64,000 bases of DNA. Origin: Bog-473 sp963744935. GTDB taxonomy: Bacteria > Actinomycetota > Acidimicrobiia > Acidimicrobiales > RAAP-2. Every line of letters begins with the position of its first letter. Within the stretch, counting starts at the first letter, position 1. The position numbers were made by a program, and so were the translations under genes. The stretch lies in the NCBI GenBank assembly GCA_963744935.1, contig CAVUVM010000012.1, positions 496,001-560,000 of the forward strand. Direction: 5' to 3'. The notes below the pieces were generated by a model. The model did not search any database, was not told where the DNA came from, and saw only the letters and a list, made by a program, of their open reading frames with translations. Positions 48,739-56,809 of the stretch are shown in pieces.

Positions 48739-49506
48739 ATGGACGAGCACCGCGTGGGACAGAGCGTTCGCATGATGGGGCGCCACGGCGACGGGCGTGC
48801 CTCGTCCGCCCGACACGGCACCGCCGTGGTCGCGCTGCTCGCAGCCGGGCTGGTCACGGCGAGCGCCTCGGTCGCCTTCGGCCCGTCGCAACTTGCTTCC
48901 GCACACGCGTCGCAGAGCCAGTTGACCCACGCACGCAACGCGCTGCTCGTGCTCGCGGACATGCCGGCGGGGTGGGTGAAGGCCAAGAGCACGAACAGCG
49001 ACACCGCCGTCGGCAACGCGCAGCTGGCCCGCTGTCTCGGCGTGCCGGAGGCACTCGTCGCCGAGAACCCGCCGTCGGTGAACAGCCCGCAGTTCCAAAA
49101 CCGGCAGGGCACACTGACGGTCGACGACAACGTCGCGGTGTTCCCCTCCGCGAAGAACGGCGCCGCCGAGCTGGCGGTCGCCTCCAGCCCGAAGATGCCC
49201 GGCTGCCTGACACAGCTCGCCTCGGGTCCTCTCAAAGCCAAGTACTTCGGCAAGCTGCCCAAGAATGTCTCCATTGGGACCCCGCTCGTCTCGCCCACTG
49301 CCGCCTCGGCCTTCGGTGCGAAAAACCCCGGGTACGCGCTCAGCGTCCCCGTCACCTCGCACGGGGTGACGGTCAACATCACCGTCACCCAGTTCGTGGC
49401 GGTCAAAGGCGTCTACGGCCAACAGGTCACGTTCACCGCCGTCGGCACTCCGTTCTCCATCCCGCTGCAACAGCGGATCACCGCCGCGGCCACCGGGCGG
49501 CTCTGA
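48739..49506 (+). CDS. exported protein, triple-paralogue family (3 of 3)
   Basis: The ATG at 48739 gives 255 residues; the ATG at 48772 is an alternative, and neither has a strong RBS. The signal segment is GTAVVALLAAGLVTASASVAF. The mature domain has ALLVLADMPAGWVKAKS, ARCLGVPEALVAENPPSVNSPQFQNRQG, TVDDNVAVFPSAKN, PGCLTQLASG and LSVPVTSHGVTVNITVTQFV, closest to paralogue 1. It is the last gene before the repeat-rich region and the ECF sigma gene. Confidence 0.68.
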   Translation: MDEHRVGQSVRMMGRHGDGRASSARHGTAVVALLAAGLVTASASVAFGPSQLASAHASQSQLTHARNALLVLADMPAGWVKAKSTNSDTAVGNAQLARCLGVPEALVAENPPSVNSPQFQNRQGTLTVDDNVAVFPSAKNGAAELAVASSPKMPGCLTQLASGPLKAKYFGKLPKNVSIGTPLVSPTAASAFGAKNPGYALSVPVTSHGVTVNITVTQFVAVKGVYGQQVTFTAVGTPFSIPLQQRITAAATGRL

Positions 49507-49548
49507 GGAGCCACCAACCCCTCTGGTCGGCCCAAACCGGCCCAAACC

Positions 49549-49608
49549 GGCTCAACTGGCTCAACTGGCTCAACTGGCTCAACTGGCTCAACGGCAACTG
49601 GCTCAACC
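49549..49608. repeat. 9-bp tandem repeat array
   Basis: GGCTCAACT is repeated at 49549, 49558, 49567 and 49576, with a variant at 49585 and a further copy (GGCTCAACC) at 49600. It is preceded by two copies of the 10-mer CGGCCCAAAC at about 49529-49548. It is intergenic. Reading through it would give a (WLN)n peptide, but no start or family supports translation. Confidence 0.85.
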
Positions 49609-49711
49609 AGGCTGAGATCGTCCAGAGGATCAAGAATCGCCGGGCCTCGGTCAACCAACTGGGTCCCTCGGTCGTGGAATAGGTCAGATGGCGGCCTACG
49701 GTTTGCTCAGA

Positions 49712-49753
49712 ATTGACCACTGCGAGAACCGCATTGATCACTGCGAGGATCGC
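49712..49753. repeat. 21-bp imperfect direct repeat upstream of ECF sigma gene
   Basis: Two adjacent 21-base units (49712-49732 and 49733-49753), 18 of 21 identical, with core ATTGA-CACTGCGAG. The second ends 36 bases before the sigma-factor GTG. It could be an operator or part of the promoter, or coding if an upstream ATG at 49688 were used. Confidence 0.6.
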
Positions 49754-49789
49754 GGAGGCACCGATGTCCGGGAGGGTGCTGGAGAACTC

Positions 49790-50296
49790 GTGACCAAGGC
49801 TCCACCTCCTCGTTCTTTTGAGCTGGCCTTCGATGGCCTGTACCGGCTCGCCTTTCGTGTGGGGTTTCGGATCCTCGGTGACCGCGGGGATGCCGAAGAC
49901 GTCGCTCAGGAGGCACTGGCACGGGCGATGCTGCGCTGGTCGAGGCTGCACGAACATCCCGAAGGATGGGTCACCAGAGTCGCCTCCAATCTGGCCATCG
50001 ACCGGCAACGCAAGCGCCGGCGCCAAGCACAGATCCCGCTGGGTCCGATCCGTATCCTCGACGAATTCGACGCCGAGCGTGAAGACCTGGTGCGCGCGCT
50101 TCGCCGGCTTCCTCGCCGCCAACGTGAAGTCGTTGTGATGCGGTACCTCGCTGACATGTCCGAGACCGAGTCGGCCAAAGCGCTCGGCTGCTCCATCGGC
50201 GCCGTGAAGACCCACGCCTCAAGAGGCCTCGCCGCGCTCAGGCGCCACCTCGGCCGACCGCCCGATCCGGAGGGTGACGATGTTCGGGCATCTTGA
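49790..50296 (+). CDS. ECF-type RNA polymerase sigma factor
   Basis: The GTG at 49790 is preceded by GGAG, giving 168 residues; this start puts the family core (FELAFDGLYRLAFRVGF) right at the N-terminus. Region 2 is seen as GDAEDVAQEALARAMLRW, and region 4 as LPRRQREVVVMRYLADMSETESAKALGCSIGAVKTHASRG with its helix-turn-helix. There is no zinc-binding anti-sigma gene. Instead its stop overlaps by 17 bases the start of a membrane-anchored beta-propeller, the position normally held by the anti-sigma factor. An ATG at 49688 would add 34 residues with a duplicated RIDHCE motif. Confidence 0.9.
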   Translation: MTKAPPPRSFELAFDGLYRLAFRVGFRILGDRGDAEDVAQEALARAMLRWSRLHEHPEGWVTRVASNLAIDRQRKRRRQAQIPLGPIRILDEFDAEREDLVRALRRLPRRQREVVVMRYLADMSETESAKALGCSIGAVKTHASRGLAALRRHLGRPPDPEGDDVRAS

Positions 50297-51617
50297 TCCT
50301 CCCGAGGAGATCGAACCCGGCAGCAGCGAACTGACTCGGGTTCTCGGACGCGCCAATGCGATCCGGCGCCGGCGTCTGCGGATCTTTGCGGCTGCCTCGT
50401 GCGTTGTCCTCGTCGCGGCGCTGGCGGGCGGCTTCATCGCCGGTGACTCGGGTTCGTCGTCGATGGCGACCACCGACTACGACTTCAACCTCCGGTCCGG
50501 GCCGTTGCCGCTCGGTCTGGCGGTGCCAACGACTGCTCTGATCGACGTCGAGTTCGCCAACCCTCAAGACGGTTTCGCTCTCGCGGTGCACCGGAACACC
50601 GTGATCCTGGCTTCGACCACGGACGGCGGCTCCAACTGGCAGGTGCGCAACAACCGACTTCCGACCATCGTGGGGCCCCAAGACGAATATCCGGGGCAAA
50701 TGGAGTTCATTGGATCCACCGGATACCTCTGGGGCGTCCCGGGTGACGCCGGCGCACCGCTCTGGGTCAGTCACGACGGCGGCAGTAGCTGGGCCCGGGC
50801 GCCGATCGGGCCGTACGTCTACGACGTCAGCGCGATCGGTGCCAACGTCTGGGCACTCACAGGGACGTGCCCAAGCGCAGGCGACGGCGTGTGCTCGCTG
50901 AGCATGGAGGCCTCGCTCACTGCGGGAGCATCCTGGGGCGACCTCGGACCCCTCGACGCCGCACTCGGCGCCACTGCTGATGGAGTGGCCCAGCCCGTCG
51001 AGCTCGCTCGTATCACCACCACCCGTGCCTATGTGCTGACCGACGCCCCCGCTGCCAACCCCTACCAGCTGACCTGGCAGCTCGCATTCACGAGCGACGC
51101 GGGCGTCAGTTGGAGCGAGAGGGGTGTGCCCTGCACCTCACTCTTCGACGCCGGTGCGGAAGTCGCCGCCTCCGGCACCGCCGACCTGTGGCTCGTCTGC
51201 GGCGGAACCGCGGCCGGCGGCGCCCAGATCAAGGAGCTGTACCGCTCGAGCGACGGCGGGCTCTCGTGGACACTGACGTCAACGACCAACGGGCAGGTGT
51301 GGCCCATGACGACTGCTCCCGCCGACCCGCTGCCGGGAGGTGGCTACGTCGCTCCTCTCGAGTCGGGACACCGAAACCTCGCCGTGGCGAGCCCGACGAC
51401 CGCATGGCTCTACCCCGAGCGGGGTGACCTGTACAAGACGATCGATGGCGGCCTGAATTGGGTTGCGGTTCCCGAGCTCGCCGCAGCGAGCTTTGCGAGC
51501 GGCGGCCAAGGGAACGTGACGTTCCTGAGTCCCACCCAAGGTTGGATCTGCGCCTACGGCGTTGGCCTGTGGCAGACGGTCGACGGAACCCACTGGCATT
51601 CTCTCGGTCAAAGCTGA
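50280..51617 (+). CDS. single-pass membrane protein with extracellular Asp-box beta-propeller; putative sigma partner
   Basis: The ATG at 50280 has GGAGG at six bases, giving 445 residues. About 35 cytoplasmic residues (ELTRVLGRANAIRRRRLRIF) precede one helix (AAASCVVLVAALAGGFIAG). The outer region has repeated Asp-box/BNR motifs: STTDGGSNW, VSHDGGSSW, FTSDAGVSW, RSSDGGLSW and KTIDGGLNW. Together these indicate a sialidase/YCF48/sortilin-like beta-propeller. No sialidase catalytic triad was identified. It overlaps the sigma gene, so it may act as its membrane regulator or sensor. It lacks the HxxxCxxC motif of zinc anti-sigma factors. The role is inference. Confidence 0.75.
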   Translation: MFGHLDPPEEIEPGSSELTRVLGRANAIRRRRLRIFAAASCVVLVAALAGGFIAGDSGSSSMATTDYDFNLRSGPLPLGLAVPTTALIDVEFANPQDGFALAVHRNTVILASTTDGGSNWQVRNNRLPTIVGPQDEYPGQMEFIGSTGYLWGVPGDAGAPLWVSHDGGSSWARAPIGPYVYDVSAIGANVWALTGTCPSAGDGVCSLSMEASLTAGASWGDLGPLDAALGATADGVAQPVELARITTTRAYVLTDAPAANPYQLTWQLAFTSDAGVSWSERGVPCTSLFDAGAEVAASGTADLWLVCGGTAAGGAQIKELYRSSDGGLSWTLTSTTNGQVWPMTTAPADPLPGGGYVAPLESGHRNLAVASPTTAWLYPERGDLYKTIDGGLNWVAVPELAAASFASGGQGNVTFLSPTQGWICAYGVGLWQTVDGTHWHSLGQS

Positions 51618-51636
51618 CCGCGGCCGGAGCACTGTC

Positions 51637-53688
51637 GTGACCGTCTGCCACAGACCGCTGGCCCGAGCCCATGACACCCTCCGCCGCGTTGGTGACATTC
51701 GCCTCGGGTGCTGCGTCGTCGTGTTGGCTGGGGTCCTCGCCGCAAGCTTCTCGCTCTCGACCCCGGCCGTCGCCTCGACGACTCCGACGACTCCGACGAC
51801 TTCGACAACTCCGACGACCATGCACGGTCCGAATCCGGTGCCCACGACGCAACGACCGCCCCGAACCGGGACCACCGCACCGGTGCCACCGGCCGCGCAG
51901 TCCACGGTCACGCTCATGAGGTTGGCCTTCTTCAACGCGATCTCGGGATACGGCCTCTTCATGTCCCAGAACCAGACGACCTGTGGCACCCTGGTCGCCT
52001 CCACCTCAGACGGCGGCGGTGCCTTCGGTGAGCTCATCCCGGTGACCACCTGGCCCTGCAGTGGTTCCCCCCGGGTCGGGGCGCTCGCGTTCGACGATCA
52101 CGGCGACGGCTTCGCCTATGGCCCGGAGCTGTTCATTACCCACGACTACGGCGCCACCTGGATCCAGCTCCCCCAACCGGGCCAGGTGCTCTCCGTCGAG
52201 GCACTGGGATCTTCGATCTGGATGGCCGAAGCGGGATGCCCGCCCTCGACCAACCCCCAAGAGCCCTGTCCCCTCCAGCTCCTCGAGTCCGAAGACGGGG
52301 GGTTCAGTTGGAGGCCGGTGCCCGTGCCGGCGGGGTTGAGCCTGGACAACGGTTTCAGCGCGTCGAGCGGTCAGACGTGGCTGCTCCGCGTGAGCCAGAC
52401 CACGGCGTATCTCTCCGCCAACCTCCCCTTCAACACGCCAGGCGTCGGAGCCAACGGCGCTCCGTTGTGGTTCACCTCCGACAGTGGCCAGACATGGTCC
52501 TCCCGGCCAATCCCCTGCGGCTTCGTTGCCTTCACGGTGGCGTTGTCGGCCGCGCCGGACGGGACACTCTTCGCGGTGTGCGCGGGGCAGCCGTCTGCGG
52601 GAAGTTCGCTCAAGTCCGTGCTGGAATCAACCAACGATGGGATCACGTGGACCGTCATGCTCCCGTGTCCCTCGGCGAGAACCGCATCAGGCTCTGGGTC
52701 GCTGAACTGCGCGACCTCGCCGCTCGCCAGTGGCTACCTAGGTGAAATCGATGCGGTCTCTGACTCCACCGTGTTCCTCGCCGGACCGAGAAGCCCGCTG
52801 CTGGTGACTCGAGACGGAGGAACCACCTGGGCGCCCGCGGCGCCGACGATAGAAGACGGCGCCGACTATACGAGCTCGGTCACCTTCTTCAACCCGTCTG
52901 TCGGCGTCGTGCTCGGCAACGACGGCCTGCGCGACACGATCTGGTCGACGTCCGATGGCGGACTTCTCTGGCATTCGACCCAACCGGTCACACCGTCCGT
53001 GCCACGGGCGGCGACCGCCCCCCTCAGCCGGTGTTCGCTCTCCTCGGTGTCGGCGTCCGCAAGCCATGCCGCGGTTGTGCTCGGCCATGTCGGCGTCGTG
53101 CTCATCTTCACGGACACGCGTTCGCCACGATGCACCGTGCGCGGATACCCACTGGTCACGCTGTCGGCCCACCGGGTGACACACACGCTCCTGGGCTACT
53201 TGGGCGGATTGGAGGGCACCTCCATCCTCCCCACGATCACCCTTTCGCGAGGCCAGAGCGCGTCCGCGCTGCTCGAGGGTTCCGATAGCAACCGAAGCGG
53301 GCATCGTTGCTCGAACGTCACCGCGCTCCGGGTCGCGCTGCCGGGCTCAACGAGCTCCACCATGGTGCAGCTCGAGCGCAGCAATGAGATGACCGCGTGC
53401 GGCGGACTCGAGGTGCATCCGCTGGTGGCCGGTGGCTCGGGAACGGTGCTGTCGTCGGACCCCTGCACGCCGAGCATGCTCGGCATCCACGGGGGCCGAC
53501 AAGGTGAGGCTGGTACTGCAGAAGGCACCATCGTGGTCACCAACGTCGGCGGCACGACCTGCACGCTTGCAGTCGACCCGGTGCTCACCCTCCTCGACTC
53601 GCGGGGTCTCCCCTTCAGGTCTCGTCTGGGAGCCCATTCCGGCCCATCCAGCCATTGTGGCTCTTGCCCGGGGAATCGGCGGCGCTGA
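51637..53688 (+). CDS. secreted Asp-box protein with DUF4232-like C-terminal domains (3' frameshifted)
   Basis: The GTG at 51637, with GGAG upstream, lies 20 bases after the previous stop and gives 683 residues in this frame. A signal segment (LGCCVVVLAGVLAASFSL) is followed by a Thr/Pro-rich linker and an Asp-box propeller (STSDGGGAF, THDYGATW, SEDGGFSW, TSDSGQTW, TRDGGTTW, STSDGGLLW). A DUF4232-like domain starts at RCSLSSVSAS and a second near residue 600. The last residues SHCGSCPGNRRR are out of frame with the domain, which continues at 53655-53882 (LLPGESAALITSWSNWC), so the gene appears to have lost one base (or gained two) near 53640-53655. Confidence 0.72.
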   Translation: MTVCHRPLARAHDTLRRVGDIRLGCCVVVLAGVLAASFSLSTPAVASTTPTTPTTSTTPTTMHGPNPVPTTQRPPRTGTTAPVPPAAQSTVTLMRLAFFNAISGYGLFMSQNQTTCGTLVASTSDGGGAFGELIPVTTWPCSGSPRVGALAFDDHGDGFAYGPELFITHDYGATWIQLPQPGQVLSVEALGSSIWMAEAGCPPSTNPQEPCPLQLLESEDGGFSWRPVPVPAGLSLDNGFSASSGQTWLLRVSQTTAYLSANLPFNTPGVGANGAPLWFTSDSGQTWSSRPIPCGFVAFTVALSAAPDGTLFAVCAGQPSAGSSLKSVLESTNDGITWTVMLPCPSARTASGSGSLNCATSPLASGYLGEIDAVSDSTVFLAGPRSPLLVTRDGGTTWAPAAPTIEDGADYTSSVTFFNPSVGVVLGNDGLRDTIWSTSDGGLLWHSTQPVTPSVPRAATAPLSRCSLSSVSASASHAAVVLGHVGVVLIFTDTRSPRCTVRGYPLVTLSAHRVTHTLLGYLGGLEGTSILPTITLSRGQSASALLEGSDSNRSGHRCSNVTALRVALPGSTSSTMVQLERSNEMTACGGLEVHPLVAGGSGTVLSSDPCTPSMLGIHGGRQGEAGTAEGTIVVTNVGGTTCTLAVDPVLTLLDSRGLPFRSRLGAHSGPSSHCGSCPGNRRR

Positions 53689-53882
53689 TCACGAGCTGGT
53701 CGAACTGGTGCCACGGCGACCCTGGTCCACTGCGAGTCGAGATCCAGTTCCCCAACAACAGAGGTTTCGTTGTCGGAACATTCGACGGTCCGCCCGGCTT
53801 CCAAGCGACCCCAACTTGCGTTTCGGCGGCGAGCCCGTCTCAGATACGTATCGTCGACTCCTACCTGCGCTGGCCGGACTAA
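53649..53882 (+). pseudogene. displaced 3' end of the Asp-box/DUF4232-like gene
   Basis: In the frame containing 53655, LLPGESAALITSWSNWCHG and PLRVEIQFPNN continue the DUF4232-like domain of the preceding gene. They run to a stop at 53880-53882. There is no independent start or RBS. It is best read as the frameshifted C-terminus, about 75 codons, of 51637-53688. Confidence 0.6.
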
Positions 53883-53983
53883 CCGACCGTTTTCCCCGTC
53901 AAAACGCTGCCCCAATCCGTCACCATGTAGGAGGGCAGGGGTCGTAACGCGGGCGTTACTCACGCCCACGAGTAACGGTGCCC

Positions 53984-54739
53984 TCATCCGTCGCCCGAGC
54001 TGCCACGCATTCTGTTCGCTACCTTGCGTCCCAGGCGCGCCAGATCCGCCCTGATTCCTGACTGGGCCTGTAAGGGCGGTGCTTCTCGTGGCAGGTGGCT
54101 GAGGTCCATCTCTTTGGCGCAGATGAAAGCTACCCGGCCCCCGCTGGCGAAGCGGGCCATTCTCCGCTCATCTGACAATGTGAGCGCCAGGGGAACGCAC
54201 TGGAACCCGAACTGGGTCGCCAGGTCGATGACGGCCTGACGGGTGGGGTAGAAGACCAGTTCATAGTCGATGGCGTTCGTACGCTCCGTGATGGCCTCGT
54301 GCCCCACCGCGAAGGCGCTGCCGGGGAGCATCGAGACCGCTGTGTCAATGACGATCAACTTTGCCTCAGCCATCACCTCGAACAGCTCGACGGGCTTGGC
54401 GACGTGGTAGAGAAGACCGAGGCACAGAACTATGTCGAAGGAGGGATCGGGCGACAGGTCGAAAACATTGCCCACCTCGAAGCGGTAGCGGTCGCGGTCA
54501 ATCCCCGCCTCGGCGAAGCGGCGATTGGCCGCCTCGATGTGGAAGTCGCGTCCGTCGACTCCGAGAACGAAGTCCGCGCCAGCTTCGGCGGCGCTGAGCG
54601 ACCACGGCCCGGTGTTACAAGCCAGGTCGAGCACCCGGTGACCGCTGAGCGATCCCCCACACAGACCCACGAGGGGTTCAAAGAAGTAGCGGTATCGCTG
54701 GAGGAAGCGATTCGCCCGCTCCTCTTCGCTCCGGCCCAT
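53984..54739 (-). CDS. class I SAM-dependent methyltransferase
   Basis: The protein has 251 residues. It has RYRYFFEPLVGL, the SAM-binding HRVLDLACNTGPWSLSAAEAG, VLGVDGRDFHIEAA and FDIVLCLGLLYHVAKPVELF, like the CmoB/DUF1698-type enzymes and distantly related to 36934-37779. The tail has many Arg residues. It is convergent with the Asp-box gene. The substrate is unknown; glycan or natural-product methylation is likely. Confidence 0.75.
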   Translation of the reverse strand: MGRSEEERANRFLQRYRYFFEPLVGLCGGSLSGHRVLDLACNTGPWSLSAAEAGADFVLGVDGRDFHIEAANRRFAEAGIDRDRYRFEVGNVFDLSPDPSFDIVLCLGLLYHVAKPVELFEVMAEAKLIVIDTAVSMLPGSAFAVGHEAITERTNAIDYELVFYPTRQAVIDLATQFGFQCVPLALTLSDERRMARFASGGRVAFICAKEMDLSHLPREAPPLQAQSGIRADLARLGRKVANRMRGSSGDG

Positions 54740-55213
54740 GTCGAGAACGCTATGTCACCGGTCGGCGGCGGACCCAATCTTCGAAAGTGTGATTGCTCTG
54801 CTCTCGTCGCCATATCGAACAAGGCGGAGCGACCCGAGCGTTACCTGGACTTGATGTGGAGGTCGCGGAAATCGCAAATTGATAAGTGCCGCGGCATGCG
54901 TATGGGGTTGCAGTTCATTGCGATCCCGTCTGGACGCTCTGCTCCCCAGATATGGGCAACACCGACTCTGAGCCGCCAAAGAGACCAGCCGCGTGCGCGG
55001 GGAGGTCCTGAAGCAAGTAGAGGACCTCGTGGCTGAGCCAGTTCACCAGGATGGATGTTCGAGATCCTTGAACGAGTATCTCGATAAGGACTCGCGGCCG
55101 CTGCCGTTCTGCGGGAACGAGCTGGCGACAGTTGCGTCTTTCGGCACGTGCTACCTGAGCAGCGGCCGTTCGGTACGCTGCCCGGCGACAGACACGAGAA
55201 GGAGACGGCGCCA
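54740..55213. other. 474-bp region without a supported gene
   Basis: This lies upstream of both the minus-strand methyltransferase and the plus-strand glucosidase, so it should hold their promoters. A small open frame from 54993 overlaps the glucosidase start but has no RBS and no recognisable domain. I see no repeats or RNA gene. Confidence 0.5.
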
Positions 55214-56809
55214 GTGAGCCCGCAGACCGACCTGGACCGCTGGTGGCATGGCGGCGTCTTTTATCAGATCTATCCGCGCTCGTACGCGGACACGAACGGT
55301 GACGGCGTGGGTGACCTGCCCGGCATCATCTCGAAGCTCGACCATCTGGCTCGGCTTGGTATCGACGGGGTGTGGCTCTCACCGCTCACCTGCTCGCCCA
55401 ACCGCGACTGGGGCTACGACGTCTCGAACTACCGGGACATCGACCCCAGCTTCGGCACCCTCGGCGATCTCGACACCCTCGTGCGCGAGGCAGGCGCCCG
55501 GGGGATCCGCATCCTGATGGACCTGGTACCGAACCACACGAGCGACCAGCACGCATGGTTCGTCGACGCGCTCCGCGGTCGTGACGCCGCCCACCGTGAC
55601 TATTACGTCTGGGCCGAACCCAAGCCCGACGGCAGCCTGCCCAACAACTGGGTCAGCATCTTCGGCGGCCCGGCGTGGGAGTTCGACCAGCCCAGCGGGC
55701 AGTACTACCTGCACAACTTCGAGGCGGCCCAGCCGGACCTCAACTGGTGGAACGACGACGTCCGCCGCGAGTTCGAGGAGATCGTGCGGTTCTGGTGGGA
55801 CCGCGGCGTGGCCGGCTTCCGCATCGACGTTTGCAACATGATGATCAAGGACGAGGAGCTGCGCGACAACCCGCTGGCGACGAAGGACGACCCCATCGAG
55901 CAGCAGTTCATGGGCGTGCGCTACGTCTACAACACGGACCGTCCCGAGGCGCACGACATCCTGCGCAGCTGGCGCATCATTGCTGACAGCTACGAGCCCG
56001 GACGCCTGCTCATCGGCGAGACCAACGTCGAGACGCTCGAGCGCCTCGTGCAGTTCTACGGTTCGGGGCGCAACGAGCTTCACGGCGGCTTCAACTTCCA
56101 GTTCATGCACGCTCCCTTCGAGGCGGGCGCCCTGCGGGGGGTCGTAGAGGGCACCGAAGCGCTCCTCCCCGAGGGCGCGTGGCCCACCTGGCACGGCTCC
56201 AACCACGACTTCTCACGTCTGGCCACCCGGTGGGCCGACGGCGACCCGGACAAGGTAAAGGTCGCACTGCTCGTACTGCTGACCCTGCGCGGGACGCCGT
56301 TCTTGTTCCAGGGGGACGAGATAGGCCTTGTCGACGGGGACGTGCCCAAAGAGGAGATGCTCGATCCCGTCGGCGTCCGCTTCTTCCCCTATGCCGGACG
56401 CGACCCCGAACGCACGCCGATGCCCTGGCACGGCGGGCCCGGCGGTGGCTTCAGCGAACCGGGCGTGCGCCCGTGGCTGCCCCTCGCCGACCCGGACGCC
56501 TGCAACGTGGCCGACCAGGAGGGCGACGCCGATTCGGTCCTCGAGTTCTGCCGGCGGGTCATCGCGGCGCGGCGCGCCAGCGATGATCTCGCTGTCGGCG
56601 ACTACCGCTCGCTCCCCTCGGCCGCGCACTCGTGGGCCTACGCCCGCGGGGACCAGACCACCGTCCTCCTGTCCATGAGCGACGCACCGGTGACCTTCGA
56701 GGGAGTGCACGGAGTGGTCGCGGTGAGCACCGACGCCGGCCTGGAGGGATCGAGTGTGGAAGGGAGATTGACCCTCCCGGCATGGAGCGGCGCCGTCGTC
56801 GCGCGATGA
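55214..56809 (+). CDS. GH13 alpha-glucosidase / oligo-1,6-glucosidase-like
   Basis: The GTG at 55214 is preceded by AGAAGGAGA, giving 531 residues. It has WWHGGVFYQIYPRSYADTNGDGVGDLPGI, LMDLVPNHTSDQH, the nucleophile Asp in AGFRIDVCNMM, the acid/base Glu in RLLIGETNVE, the third Asp in WHGSNHDFSR, and LRGTPFLFQGDEIGLVDG. This is the GH13 TIM barrel; the QIYPRSYAD and TNGDGVGDL forms fit alpha-glucosidases (subfamily 23/30 type). It hydrolyses alpha-glucosides in the cytoplasm. Its stop overlaps the next glycosyltransferase start (ATGA). Confidence 0.9.
   Translation: MSPQTDLDRWWHGGVFYQIYPRSYADTNGDGVGDLPGIISKLDHLARLGIDGVWLSPLTCSPNRDWGYDVSNYRDIDPSFGTLGDLDTLVREAGARGIRILMDLVPNHTSDQHAWFVDALRGRDAAHRDYYVWAEPKPDGSLPNNWVSIFGGPAWEFDQPSGQYYLHNFEAAQPDLNWWNDDVRREFEEIVRFWWDRGVAGFRIDVCNMMIKDEELRDNPLATKDDPIEQQFMGVRYVYNTDRPEAHDILRSWRIIADSYEPGRLLIGETNVETLERLVQFYGSGRNELHGGFNFQFMHAPFEAGALRGVVEGTEALLPEGAWPTWHGSNHDFSRLATRWADGDPDKVKVALLVLLTLRGTPFLFQGDEIGLVDGDVPKEEMLDPVGVRFFPYAGRDPERTPMPWHGGPGGGFSEPGVRPWLPLADPDACNVADQEGDADSVLEFCRRVIAARRASDDLAVGDYRSLPSAAHSWAYARGDQTTVLLSMSDAPVTFEGVHGVVAVSTDAGLEGSSVEGRLTLPAWSGAVVAR

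Noticed and set aside
49529..49608. Possible CRISPR-like array
   Set aside because: The units are 9-10 bp with no spacers; it is a simple tandem repeat and no cas genes are near.
49508..49682. Peptide with (WLN)n repeats after the third paralogue
   Set aside because: It lies after that gene's stop, has no start or RBS, and arises from the 9-bp repeat.
54993..55217. 74-codon frame upstream of the glucosidase
   Set aside because: No RBS, no domain, and it runs into the glucosidase start.
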